Of a stretch of 12,382 nucleotides of DNA, positions 6,781 through 12,382 are shown piece by piece; position 1 is the stretch's first letter; every line of letters starts with the position of its first letter. The notes below the pieces were generated by a model, which did not search any database, was not told the origin of the DNA, and saw nothing but the letters and a program-made list of their open reading frames with translations. The DNA comes from an uncultured Oscillibacter sp. GTDB lineage: Bacteria; Bacillota; Clostridia; Oscillospirales; Oscillospiraceae. The stretch lies in contig CAJUBX010000071.1 of NCBI GenBank assembly GCA_910585165.1, forward strand, positions 1 to 12,382, written 5' to 3'. The position numbers were made by a program, and so were the translations under genes.

Positions 6781-7789
6781 GCCCCAAAAAACAAGGGCCT
6801 CCTTCCCCTGGGGGAAGGAGGCCCTGGCGCTGTGCGCCCTTTTGGTTCTGGCGTTTTTCCTCTGGCCACGGGAAAAGGCCCCGGCGGAGGAGCCCGCCGC
6901 CCGGTTGGAGGAAGCCCTTCCCGCCGAAGCTCCGGCAAAAGCGGAGGAGCCGGACGGCCTTCCCCGGATCATTCCTCTGGAGGCCCGGGAGCTGGAACCC
7001 CCGGCCCTGGAGGAGGGGGACACGGCGGCGGCCCTGGCCTCGGAGGATGTGGTGTTCACCGACCGGCTGGATTCGGGGACGGAGCTGGAAATTCGCCGGG
7101 TTGCCACGGAGATATCCTACGATCCGCCGGGAGTCTTTTACGGCGTCTACGCCCTGACGAAGACCCCGGACACGGACTGGCGGGTCCTGGGCCGCCTGGC
7201 GGACTACAACCACTATGTTGGCAGCGGCCTGGACCTGGCGGAGCGGGTGGAGAATATCCTGGGCCATGAGGGCTGGCAGATTTCCCTGGCCATTGGCGCG
7301 GCGGCAGTGAGCAGCTGGTACTTCGCCGCCGCGCCGGAAGGGGCGGAATTCCTCTTCGACGTGGGCAGCACCCAATGCGCCCAAGTGGCGGACCTGGACG
7401 GCGACGGCCAGGGGGAGGCGTGGGAGTACTACAACCACGGAGACGCCGGATGGACCTTCTATGACCTGGATTCGAAGGGGCGGCTCTGGGGGTACTTCCT
7501 GCCCGTGAGCGCCGATGCCCCTGTGGCTTTTTTACCGGGGATAGGCCCCGTCCCGGCGAATGGGGAGGGGAAGCCCTTTTCGGGGGAGGACGGAACTCCT
7601 GTTGGGTGGACCTTCTATGAGCGGGATGCGTCGGATCAGCTTTGGGGGTACTTTCCGCCGACGGGGGCCAGAGCCCTGCTGGGCAAGGTTCCGGACCCGG
7701 AAGAGGGATTTGAAAACAGCCCCCTTGGCCCCTATGTTCTGGAGGGCGGCGCCCTCCGCCTGCGGGCAAAGGACGGCGCGGGCCCCTGA
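6770..7789 (+). CDS. Membrane-anchored protein of unknown function with an internal duplicated motif
   Basis: The protein has 339 residues. A short basic N-terminus is followed by one membrane segment (about 18-32, ALALCALLVLAFFLW), then a Glu/Pro/Ala-rich stalk (about 35-85) and an extracytoplasmic domain. That domain has ADLDGDGQGE (207-216), a DxDxDGxxE calcium-binding-type loop as in FG-GAP/VCBS proteins, and two related segments, GWTFYDLDSKGRLWGYFLP (227-245) and GWTFYERDASDQLWGYFPP (279-297). I recognise no enzyme family. The ATG at 6770 overlaps the reductase stop by 11 nt, has GGAG 7 nt upstream inside that gene, and is the only methionine codon in the frame, so translational coupling is likely. 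It closes the pfkA operon and is followed by the terminator at 7802-7835. The architecture resembles the lipoprotein at 3559-4491 (surface anchor, acidic-proline tether, DxxxDG loop) without clear sequence identity. Confidence 0.78.
   Translation: MTPEPQKTRASFPWGKEALALCALLVLAFFLWPREKAPAEEPAARLEEALPAEAPAKAEEPDGLPRIIPLEARELEPPALEEGDTAAALASEDVVFTDRLDSGTELEIRRVATEISYDPPGVFYGVYALTKTPDTDWRVLGRLADYNHYVGSGLDLAERVENILGHEGWQISLAIGAAAVSSWYFAAAPEGAEFLFDVGSTQCAQVADLDGDGQGEAWEYYNHGDAGWTFYDLDSKGRLWGYFLPVSADAPVAFLPGIGPVPANGEGKPFSGEDGTPVGWTFYERDASDQLWGYFPPTGARALLGKVPDPEEGFENSPLGPYVLEGGALRLRAKDGAGP
6794..6825 (-). repeat. Perfect 15-bp hairpin in the first codons of the membrane-protein gene; terminator-like on the minus strand
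   Basis: Arms 6794-6808 (AGGGCCTCCTTCCCC) and 6811-6825 are exact reverse complements with only 2 nt between them, 13 nt after the reductase stop codon. On the minus strand the stem is followed by TGTTTTTTGGGG, so it has the form of an intrinsic terminator in that direction. On the plus strand it would fold in the mRNA just after the start codon of the membrane-protein gene. Confidence 0.7.
7448..7660 (+). repeat. Internal tandem-type duplication (19 codons, 156 nt apart)
   Basis: Bases 7448-7504 and 7604-7660 encode GWTFY-x2-D-x4-LWGYF-x-P twice. The nucleotides share TGGACCTTCTATGA exactly (7451-7464 and 7607-7620), so the copies may derive from a duplication and not only from protein-level convergence. 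The intervening 99 nt are not obviously repeated. Confidence 0.75.
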
Positions 7790-7801
7790 AATAGTACAAA
7801 A

Positions 7802-7835
7802 CCAGCGCCCCGCCGGGTTTCCGGCGGGGCGCTGG
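7802..7835. terminator. Strong bidirectional terminator hairpin
   Basis: A perfect 15-bp GC-rich stem (7802-7816 with 7821-7835) and a 4-nt loop GTTT lie between two convergent genes. On the minus strand it is followed by TTTTGTACTATTT, a good U-tract for ending the dapF-transporter transcript. On the plus strand there is no T-run, so it would stop the pfkA operon less efficiently or serve mainly as a 3'-end stabiliser. Confidence 0.85.
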
Positions 7836-7858
7836 CCATAGGGGAACGGAGAGACCGT

Positions 7859-9133
7859 TTATTTTTTCAGCTGCTTCTGGAGCCAGTCCTTCCCGTCCAC
7901 AAAGCGGGAGACGATGAAGCAGGTCACGTAGTCCCCGGCGGCGTTGATCATGGTGGCCGGGGGGTCCACCAGATTGCCGATGACCACCAGGATGGGGAAG
8001 GCGATTTCCATCTGGGCGGGGAAGAAGATGGAGCAGATGATGTACTCGCCGATGTACCCGCCGCCGGGCACCCCGCTCATGCCCACGGAGCTCAAAACCG
8101 CCACCAGCACCACGGGAACCAGCATTCCCAGGGTCAGCTTCTGGCCGAAGACTCCCAGCACAAAGGCGATTTTCAGCACGCAGCTAAAGCAGGACCCGTC
8201 CATGTGCATGGTGGCCCCCAGGGGCAGCACCATGTCCGCCACGTCCTTGCGGATGCCGGTGTCGGCGGCCTCCTCCATATTCGTGGGGATGGCGGCCACG
8301 GAGGAACAGGTGCCGAGAGACACCACGGCGGGCTTGGTGATGTGCCGGAACATGACCCCGGCCGCGCCCTTCCCACCGCCGAACCAGGCGAAGAGGGGCC
8401 AGGCGGTGAAGATGTACACGAAGCACAGGGGATAGTACACCGCCAGGGCCCGGGCGTAGTTCTCCGTAATCTGGGGGCCGTAGGTGGCCACCAGGTCGGC
8501 GAAGAAGCCGAAGAAGGCGGCGGGGGCGTAGTAGGTGATGATCTTCACGAATTTCAGCATGACTGCCGCCAGGTCGTCCAGGAATTTTCCCACGGGGGTC
8601 TCCCTGCCGCCGTTGAGGTTTACGGCGAAGCCGAAGAGCAGGGAGAACACGATGAGGGGCAGCATGGCCCGGCGGGTCAGCAGGCCGGAAAAGTCACTGG
8701 CGGTGAAGAAGTTGACAATCATGTCCGGCAGCGTGGCGTACTCCCCCATCTCCTGGGCGGCCAGGTTCGTCCAGGCGGCGGGCACCGGAGGAACCAGCAC
8801 CATCAGCACGTACATAATCACGGCGGCGATGGCCCCCGTCACCACGAAGGTTCCCACGGTAACGCCCATGATTTTCCCCGCCCGCTTCCGGCTCTCCATA
8901 TTCGCCACGGCGCTGGAGATGGAGGCGAAGACCATGGGGACCACCACGCAGAACATCATATTGATGAACACGGTGCCAAGGGGCTTGAGCACCGTCGCTC
9001 CGGTGCCGGAGAGGACGTTTCCCTCCCCGTCCACCTGGGCGGGCCAGACCCAGCCGCAGATTGCGCCGAGAATCATAGCCCCCAGCATGATTCCCAAAAA
9101 GACATAGTTTTTCGCAATGGATTTCTTTTCCAT
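7859..9133 (-). CDS. DAACS-family (SDF) cation:amino-acid/dicarboxylate symporter, substrate unknown
   Basis: This 424-residue integral membrane protein belongs to the glutamate transporter (SDF/DAACS) fold and imports a substrate with Na+ or H+. Visible hallmarks are the N-terminal helices, the HP1 loop TCSSVAAIPTNM (275-286), TM7 MHMDGS (309-314), the HP2 loop GMSGVPGGGYIGE (351-363) and TM8 DPPATMINAAGD (390-401). TM8 keeps Asp390, Thr394, Asn397 and Asp401, but the position of GltPh Arg397, which binds the side-chain carboxylate of aspartate, is Ala393. The NMD motif Asn of TM7 is His310. These differences argue against an ordinary glutamate/aspartate carrier and favour a neutral amino acid or other ligand. 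AGGAGG lies 7 nt before the ATG at 9133. It is 31 nt downstream of dapF on the same strand, probably co-transcribed, and ends at the shared terminator 7802-7835. Confidence 0.92.
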   Translation of the reverse strand: MEKKSIAKNYVFLGIMLGAMILGAICGWVWPAQVDGEGNVLSGTGATVLKPLGTVFINMMFCVVVPMVFASISSAVANMESRKRAGKIMGVTVGTFVVTGAIAAVIMYVLMVLVPPVPAAWTNLAAQEMGEYATLPDMIVNFFTASDFSGLLTRRAMLPLIVFSLLFGFAVNLNGGRETPVGKFLDDLAAVMLKFVKIITYYAPAAFFGFFADLVATYGPQITENYARALAVYYPLCFVYIFTAWPLFAWFGGGKGAAGVMFRHITKPAVVSLGTCSSVAAIPTNMEEAADTGIRKDVADMVLPLGATMHMDGSCFSCVLKIAFVLGVFGQKLTLGMLVPVVLVAVLSSVGMSGVPGGGYIGEYIICSIFFPAQMEIAFPILVVIGNLVDPPATMINAAGDYVTCFIVSRFVDGKDWLQKQLKK

Positions 9134-9164
9134 ACTCTTCCTCCTGCTTTTACGCCCGCAAAAT

Positions 9165-10004
9165 TTAATAGGTCAAATCCTCGTCCGTCACTTCGCCCTT
9201 GCAGACCACGTTGGTGGGCCCGGTGAGGAACAGCTCCGTAATTTCACTGTGGACCCGCTCCGCGTCCACCAGCAAGGTCCCCCCCGTCATGTCCGCCCGT
9301 ACCTGGTGCCCGCTGACCTTCCCCTGCAAAGCCAGCACCGCCGCCACGGACCCGGTGCCCGTGCCGCAGGCGTAGGTGAAATCCTCCACCCCCCGCTCGA
9401 AGGTCCGCTCAAAGAAGCGGTCCTCCCCGGTGAGCTCATAGAAGTTCACGTTGGCCCCCTTGGGAAAGACGGGGCTCCAGCGGATTTTCCGCCCCAGCTC
9501 CCGCAGCTCGCCCTCGTCGGCGCTTTGGAGGTTGTGGTACGGGACCACCGCGTGGGGCAGTCCCGGGCTCCCCAGCTCCACATAGGAGCAGGCGTACCGC
9601 ACGCCGTCCACCTCCACCGGGCAGTCCAGCCGGATGACGGAGGGGTCGTTGAGCCGTATCCGGTACAGCCGCTGGCCGATTCTCCGGCCGAATACCATCC
9701 CGGCGGCGGTCTCCACGGCCTGGGCCTCGCCCGCCAGGCCGTTTTCAAAGCCGTAGCGGCAGATGCACCGGGCCCCGTTGCCGCACATCTCCCCCTCGCT
9801 GCCGTCGGAGTTGAAAAACAGCATCTTGAAGTCGCCGCCCCGGTCCGCCGCCTCCACCGCCATCAGCCCGTCGGCTCCCACGGACAAGCGCCGCCGGCAC
9901 AGCGTCCGGGCGATTTCGGGCAGGGCCTCCCGGGGGAGGCGCTCCTCCAGATTGTTGAGAATGATGAAGTCGTTTCCGGCTCCGTTCATCTTCCAGAATT
10001 TCAT
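9165..10004 (-). CDS. dapF: Diaminopimelate epimerase
   Basis: This 279-residue cytoplasmic enzyme converts LL-diaminopimelate to meso-diaminopimelate for lysine and peptidoglycan synthesis. It has the N-terminal signature KMNGAGNDFIILNN (5-18), SVGADGL (41-47), the first catalytic cysteine in SEGEMCGNGARC (69-80, Cys74), the Glu-Arg pair FERGVED (202-208) and the second catalytic cysteine in YACGTGTGS (211-219, Cys213). Length is normal for the family (about 270-285). The start at 10004 is chosen because MKFWKMNGAGNDF is the conserved beginning and AAGGAGGGG lies about 6 nt upstream; the in-frame ATGs at 10031 and 10085 lie in or upstream of the promoter. The SPGLPHAVV stretch (146-154) varies from the usual GNPHxVV. 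It heads a probable two-gene operon with the DAACS transporter. Confidence 0.95.
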   Translation of the reverse strand: MKFWKMNGAGNDFIILNNLEERLPREALPEIARTLCRRRLSVGADGLMAVEAADRGGDFKMLFFNSDGSEGEMCGNGARCICRYGFENGLAGEAQAVETAAGMVFGRRIGQRLYRIRLNDPSVIRLDCPVEVDGVRYACSYVELGSPGLPHAVVPYHNLQSADEGELRELGRKIRWSPVFPKGANVNFYELTGEDRFFERTFERGVEDFTYACGTGTGSVAAVLALQGKVSGHQVRADMTGGTLLVDAERVHSEITELFLTGPTNVVCKGEVTDEDLTY

Positions 10005-10029
10005 AAGCCCCTCCTTTTGCCTGTCTTTC

Positions 10030-10058
10030 ATTATAATCGCACTCTCCGCAAATGAACA
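10030..10058 (-). promoter_or_regulatory. Promoter candidate for dapF
   Basis: On the minus strand a perfect -10 box TATAAT (10035-10030) is preceded, after 17 bp, by a weak -35 TGTTCA (10058-10053, three matches). Transcription would begin near 10024 and give a leader of about 20 nt carrying the ribosome-binding site. Confidence 0.65.
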
Positions 10059-10160
10059 CCGGAGAATGTGCTGTAAACCTTGCAAAAAATGCGAAGTCCG
10101 CCGGGAGGCGGAACCGGGGGCCCCCTTTGGCGGCGCGGAGCCGGAATGACGCCCCTCCCC

Positions 10161-10189
10161 TTGATTTTGCGGGAAAAACCCGGTATGAT
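10161..10189 (+). promoter_or_regulatory. Promoter candidate for tetR
   Basis: TTGATT (10161-10166), a 17-bp spacer and TATGAT (10184-10189). Transcription would start near 10196, about 76 nt before the ATG. It is divergent from the dapF promoter, with about 100 bp between the two -35 boxes. No clear palindromic operator overlaps it, so autoregulation is not visible. Confidence 0.7.
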
Positions 10190-10271
10190 AGAATCGGCGC
10201 AGTCAAAACAGGCGGATTTTTTCAGCCGCCCGGCCGCGCCGGATACAAACGGGAAAGGGGAGGGCTGCCGC

Positions 10272-10856
10272 ATGCCCAGGAAGAACACCCGGAACACCAG
10301 GGGCCGCATCATCGCCGCCGCCTGGAAGCTCTTTTATGAGCAGGGCTACGAGGACACCACCATCGAGGACATTGTCTTCGAGTCCGAGACCTCCAAGGGT
10401 TCTTTTTACCACTATTTCGACGGCAAGGACGCGCTGCTGGGAACCCTCTCCAACGTCTTTGACGAGAAATATGAGTCCCTGATCCCCTCTCTCTCGCCGG
10501 AGCAGGACGCTGTGGCGAAGCTGGCCTATCTCAACCACGAGCTCTTTGCCATGATTGACGGGGGCATCTCCCTGGACCTGCTGGCCCGGCTGCTCTCCAC
10601 CCAGCTGCTGACCCGGGGGGAAAAGCACCTTTTGGACCGGAACCGGACCTATTTCAAGCTGCTGCGGAAGATCATCGCCGAGGGCCAGCGGGACGGCCAG
10701 CTCCGGACGGACCGGACGGTGAACGAAATCGTGAAGGCCTACGCCCTCTGGGAGCGGGCGCTTTTGTACGACTGGTGCCTCTGCGGCGGGGAGTACTCCC
10801 TGGTCTCCTATACGGACGCCATGACCCCCACGTTTTTGGAGAGCTGGCGGGGTTGA
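10272..10856 (+). CDS. TetR/AcrR-family transcriptional regulator
   Basis: The protein has 194 residues. Residues about 9-55 form the TetR DNA-binding domain: helix RGRIIAAAWKLFYEQGY, then TTIEDIVFESETSKGSFYHYF with the recognition helix SKGSFYHYF (41-49), then the family-typical DGKDALL. The rest (about 60-194) is an alpha-helical ligand/dimer domain without recognisable specificity. TetR proteins are usually repressors released by a small ligand. The start at 10272 has GGGGAGGG 7 nt upstream; the in-frame ATG at 10080 lies upstream of the promoter. The next gene downstream is the PutP-type symporter, with two inverted repeats and a promoter in the gap, so control of putP is plausible but not shown. 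It is transcribed divergently from dapF. Confidence 0.93.
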   Translation: MPRKNTRNTRGRIIAAAWKLFYEQGYEDTTIEDIVFESETSKGSFYHYFDGKDALLGTLSNVFDEKYESLIPSLSPEQDAVAKLAYLNHELFAMIDGGISLDLLARLLSTQLLTRGEKHLLDRNRTYFKLLRKIIAEGQRDGQLRTDRTVNEIVKAYALWERALLYDWCLCGGEYSLVSYTDAMTPTFLESWRG

Positions 10857-10861
10857 GCCGT

Positions 10862-10885
10862 AATTTTATTTTCCGCCATAAAATT
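10862..10885. repeat. 8-bp AT-rich inverted repeat just after tetR
   Basis: AATTTTAT (10862-10869) and ATAAAATT (10878-10885) are exact reverse complements with 8 nt between them, starting 5 nt after the tetR stop. The stem is too AT-rich for an efficient terminator. A protein-binding site or chance in an AT-rich patch are both possible. Confidence 0.5.
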
Positions 10886-10943
10886 CTTCTAAAAGCCGTC
10901 CGCTTGAAACTGCCTGCAATCTGCGGCATCCCTGGATTTTTTA

Positions 10944-10979
10944 AGAACAGGGTATAGACTTCATTCTATACCCCGTTCT
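10944..10979. promoter_or_regulatory. 15-bp inverted repeat upstream of putP: operator or terminator candidate
   Basis: Arms 10944-10958 and 10965-10979 pair over 15 positions with a single mismatch; the inner 9 bp (GGGTATAGA/TCTATACCC) are perfect, with a 6-nt loop CTTCAT. It ends just before the putP promoter region. It could be an operator for a dimeric regulator such as the neighbouring TetR, or a weak tetR terminator, since the following bases GTCTTTCATTCT are only moderately T-rich. The right arm stops 2 nt before the tentative -35 hexamer. Confidence 0.6.
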
Positions 10980-10981
10980 GT

Positions 10982-11011
10982 CTTTCATTCTGGTAAAAAG
11001 TATGTTATAGT
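10982..11011 (+). promoter_or_regulatory. Extended -10 promoter candidate for putP
   Basis: TGTTATAGT (11003-11011) is an extended -10 element with TATAGT (one mismatch). A weak -35, CTTTCA (10982-10987, three matches), lies 18 bp upstream. Transcription would start near 11018, giving a leader of about 74 nt. Confidence 0.55.
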
Positions 11012-11024
11012 ATCACCCACTGAC

Positions 11025-11068
11025 GCCGGTTTTCCATAAAGCCCCTTGGCTTTACCGGAACCTCCGGC
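11025..11068 (+). other. Structured 5' leader of putP (imperfect hairpin)
   Basis: The predicted leader can fold into one long interrupted stem: GCCGG (11025-11029) with CCGGC (11064-11068), TTCC (11032-11035) with GGAA (11057-11060), and TAAAGCC (11037-11043) with GGCTTTA (11048-11054) closed by a CCTT loop. It ends 10 nt before the AAAAGGAG ribosome-binding site. I do not recognise a known riboswitch class. There is no T-run after it, so premature termination is not indicated. Confidence 0.5.
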
Positions 11069-11091
11069 AGGAACCGAAAAGGAGAGAGACT

Positions 11092-12382
11092 ATGTCTGCC
11101 GCACAGATCTGCATCATGGGCACCATCATCGCGTACCTCTGCTTTGTCATCTTCACCGGGGTGATGATCGGCCGCCGTTCCAAAAAGAGCGCCGAGGGCT
11201 TTTACTTAGGCGGGCGGGGCATCGGCCCCCTGGTCACCGCCATGAGCGCCGAGGCTTCCGATATGAGCAGCTACCTGCTCATGGGCATCCCGGGCCTCGC
11301 GTACCTCAGCGGCGTGGCCGACGCCAGCTGGACCGCCATCGGCCTGGCCGCAGGCACCTATTTGAACTTCCTGCTGGTGGCCAAAAAGCTCCGCCGCTAC
11401 AGCGTGCGGCTGGACGCCATCACCATCCCCGGCTTCATCTCCCGGCGCTACGGGGAGAAAAAGCCCGTCATCATGTGCATCTCCGCCCTGATCATCCTGA
11501 TCTTCTTCGTGCCGTATGTCGCCTCGGGCCTTGCCGCCATCGGCAAGCTCTTCAACAGCCTCTTTGGCTGGGACTATATGGCCGCCGTGGTGGTCGGGGC
11601 CATCGTCATCATCAGCTATACCTCCATCGGCGGGTTCAACGCCGTGGCCACCATGGATCTGATCCAGTCCGTCATCATGACCGCCGCCCTGGCCGTCATC
11701 GTGGTTTTCGGCGTGGTCCAGGCGGGGGGCATGGACGCTGTTGTCGCCAACGCCCGGACCCTTCCCGGCTTCTTCAGCTTTACCGAGACCTATAACGCCG
11801 CCTCCGGCGCAGCGGAGCCCTACGGCTTCATCCGCATTATCTCCATGATGGCCTGGGGCCTGGGGTACTTCGGCATGCCCCACATCCTGGTCCGCTTCAT
11901 GGCCATCCGGGACGAAAACGAGCTGACCCTCTCCCGCCGCATCGCCGCCACCTGGGTGGTGCTCTCCATGGGCGTGGCCGTGTTCATCGGCATCGTGGGC
12001 CGGGCCGTCTCCGCCGCGGGCCGGGTTCCCTTCCTGGAGGGAAGCGCCACCGAGACCATCATCGTGAAGCTCTCGGACCTGCTGTCCGCCTACGGCATTT
12101 TCCCCGCCATCGTGGCGGGCTGCATCCTGGCGGGCATCCTGGCCGCCACCATGTCCACGGCGGACAGCCAGCTGCTGGCGGCCTCCTCCGCCTTCTCGGA
12201 GAACATCGTCCAGGAGGTCTTCGGCGTCAAGCTGACGGAGAAGCAGACCATGCTGATTGCCCGGCTGACGGTTATCGTCATCGCCGTCATCGCGCTGTTC
12301 CTGGCCTCGGACCCGGACAGCAACGTCTTCCAGATCGTCTCCTTCGCCTGGGCGGGCTTCGGCGCCACCTTCGGCCCCGCCA
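11092..12382 (+). CDS. putP: PutP-type sodium/solute symporter (probably Na+/proline), truncated by the window end
   Basis: The first 430 residues of a sodium:solute symporter (SSS family) are present and the frame stays open to the last base; E. coli PutP has about 500 residues. Close agreement with PutP is visible in FYLGGRGIGPLVTAMSAEAS (37-56), Asp57 of SDMSSYLLMG (sodium-site aspartate, Asp55 in E. coli PutP), SIGGFNAVATMD, MAWGLGYFGMPHILVRFMA, the TM9 motif LAATMSTADSQLL (Ser355-Thr356 as the Na+-site pair) and FAWAGFGATFGPA at the window edge. The protein imports proline or a related solute with Na+. Proline is the best guess, but SSS members with similar sequence differ in substrate. 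The ATG at 11092 has AAAAGGAGAG about 9 nt upstream and gives the usual short N-terminal region before TM1. It lies 235 nt downstream of tetR with its own promoter. Confidence 0.9.
   Translation, partial: MSAAQICIMGTIIAYLCFVIFTGVMIGRRSKKSAEGFYLGGRGIGPLVTAMSAEASDMSSYLLMGIPGLAYLSGVADASWTAIGLAAGTYLNFLLVAKKLRRYSVRLDAITIPGFISRRYGEKKPVIMCISALIILIFFVPYVASGLAAIGKLFNSLFGWDYMAAVVVGAIVIISYTSIGGFNAVATMDLIQSVIMTAALAVIVVFGVVQAGGMDAVVANARTLPGFFSFTETYNAASGAAEPYGFIRIISMMAWGLGYFGMPHILVRFMAIRDENELTLSRRIAATWVVLSMGVAVFIGIVGRAVSAAGRVPFLEGSATETIIVKLSDLLSAYGIFPAIVAGCILAGILAATMSTADSQLLAASSAFSENIVQEVFGVKLTEKQTMLIARLTVIVIAVIALFLASDPDSNVFQIVSFAWAGFGATFGPA

Noticed and set aside
5734..7107. Minus-strand frame of 457 codons opposite the reductase
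   Set aside because: The plus strand encodes a full aldo/keto reductase with catalytic residues and two iron-sulfur motifs; this frame is its shadow.
8204..9226. Plus-strand frame of 340 codons opposite the DAACS transporter
   Set aside because: Very rich in H, G and E, as expected for the complement of a membrane-protein gene; no motif.
10080..10271. TetR start 64 codons upstream
   Set aside because: The promoter at 10161-10189 lies within the extension, the added residues are not TetR-like, and 10272 has a good ribosome-binding site.
11018..11091. Known riboswitch upstream of putP
   Set aside because: I could not match the leader to any riboswitch core that I know; only generic hairpins are visible.
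11046..11795. Plus-strand frame of 249 codons overlapping putP
   Set aside because: Out of frame with putP, rich in R, H, P and G; the real symporter frame starts at 11092 and stays open to the window end.
1..12382. CRISPR array, insertion sequence, prophage, tRNA or rRNA genes
   Set aside because: No regularly spaced direct repeats, transposase or phage motifs, cloverleaf with CCA end or rRNA signature was seen on either strand.

Overview
The window is a GC-rich stretch of bacterial chromosome with strong Shine-Dalgarno sites, standard sigma-A-type promoters and mostly housekeeping or transport genes. The protein set suggests a high-GC, gut-type Clostridium relative (Oscillospiraceae-like): PcrA with a Tudor-like C-terminus, ATP-type Pfk, an aldo/keto reductase with two 4Fe-4S clusters, DapF, a DAACS transporter and a PutP-type symporter. 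This placement is inferred from family resemblance and base composition, not from a marker gene. I see no transposase, phage gene, CRISPR array, tRNA or rRNA.

Layout. (a) 91-2640 (+): a promoter and the repair helicase gene pcrA. (b) 2641-2881: a convergent intergenic region packed with five hairpins, including two identical 25-bp GC hairpins that probably end transcripts from both sides. (c) 4491-2882 (-): a likely three-gene unit of a lipoprotein, a ModE-type DNA-binding protein and a very cysteine-rich 93-residue protein. (d) 4492-4726: a divergent promoter region. (e) 4727-7789 (+): a likely operon of pfkA, an iron-sulfur aldo/keto reductase and a membrane-anchored protein of unknown function, ended by a strong bidirectional hairpin terminator. 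(f) 10004-7859 (-): dapF followed by a DAACS-family amino-acid symporter whose substrate-site residues differ from those of aspartate/glutamate carriers. (g) 10030-10271: divergent promoters for dapF and a TetR-family regulator. (h) 10272-10856 (+): the tetR gene. (i) 10857-11091: two inverted repeats, a promoter and a structured leader. (j) 11092 to the window end (+): a PutP-type sodium/solute symporter, cut off by the window edge.

How the genes fit together. Pfk and the reductase point to sugar catabolism and reductive metabolism. DapF makes meso-diaminopimelate for peptidoglycan and lysine, and the two symporters import amino acids or related solutes. The TetR regulator sits directly upstream of putP, with palindromes between them, so it is a plausible but unproven regulator of that transporter. 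No complete novel system is evident. The best candidates for undescribed biology are the 16-cysteine protein with its linked regulator, the multi-hairpin convergent intergenic region, the membrane protein with a duplicated GWTFY...LWGYF motif, and the substituted DAACS binding site.
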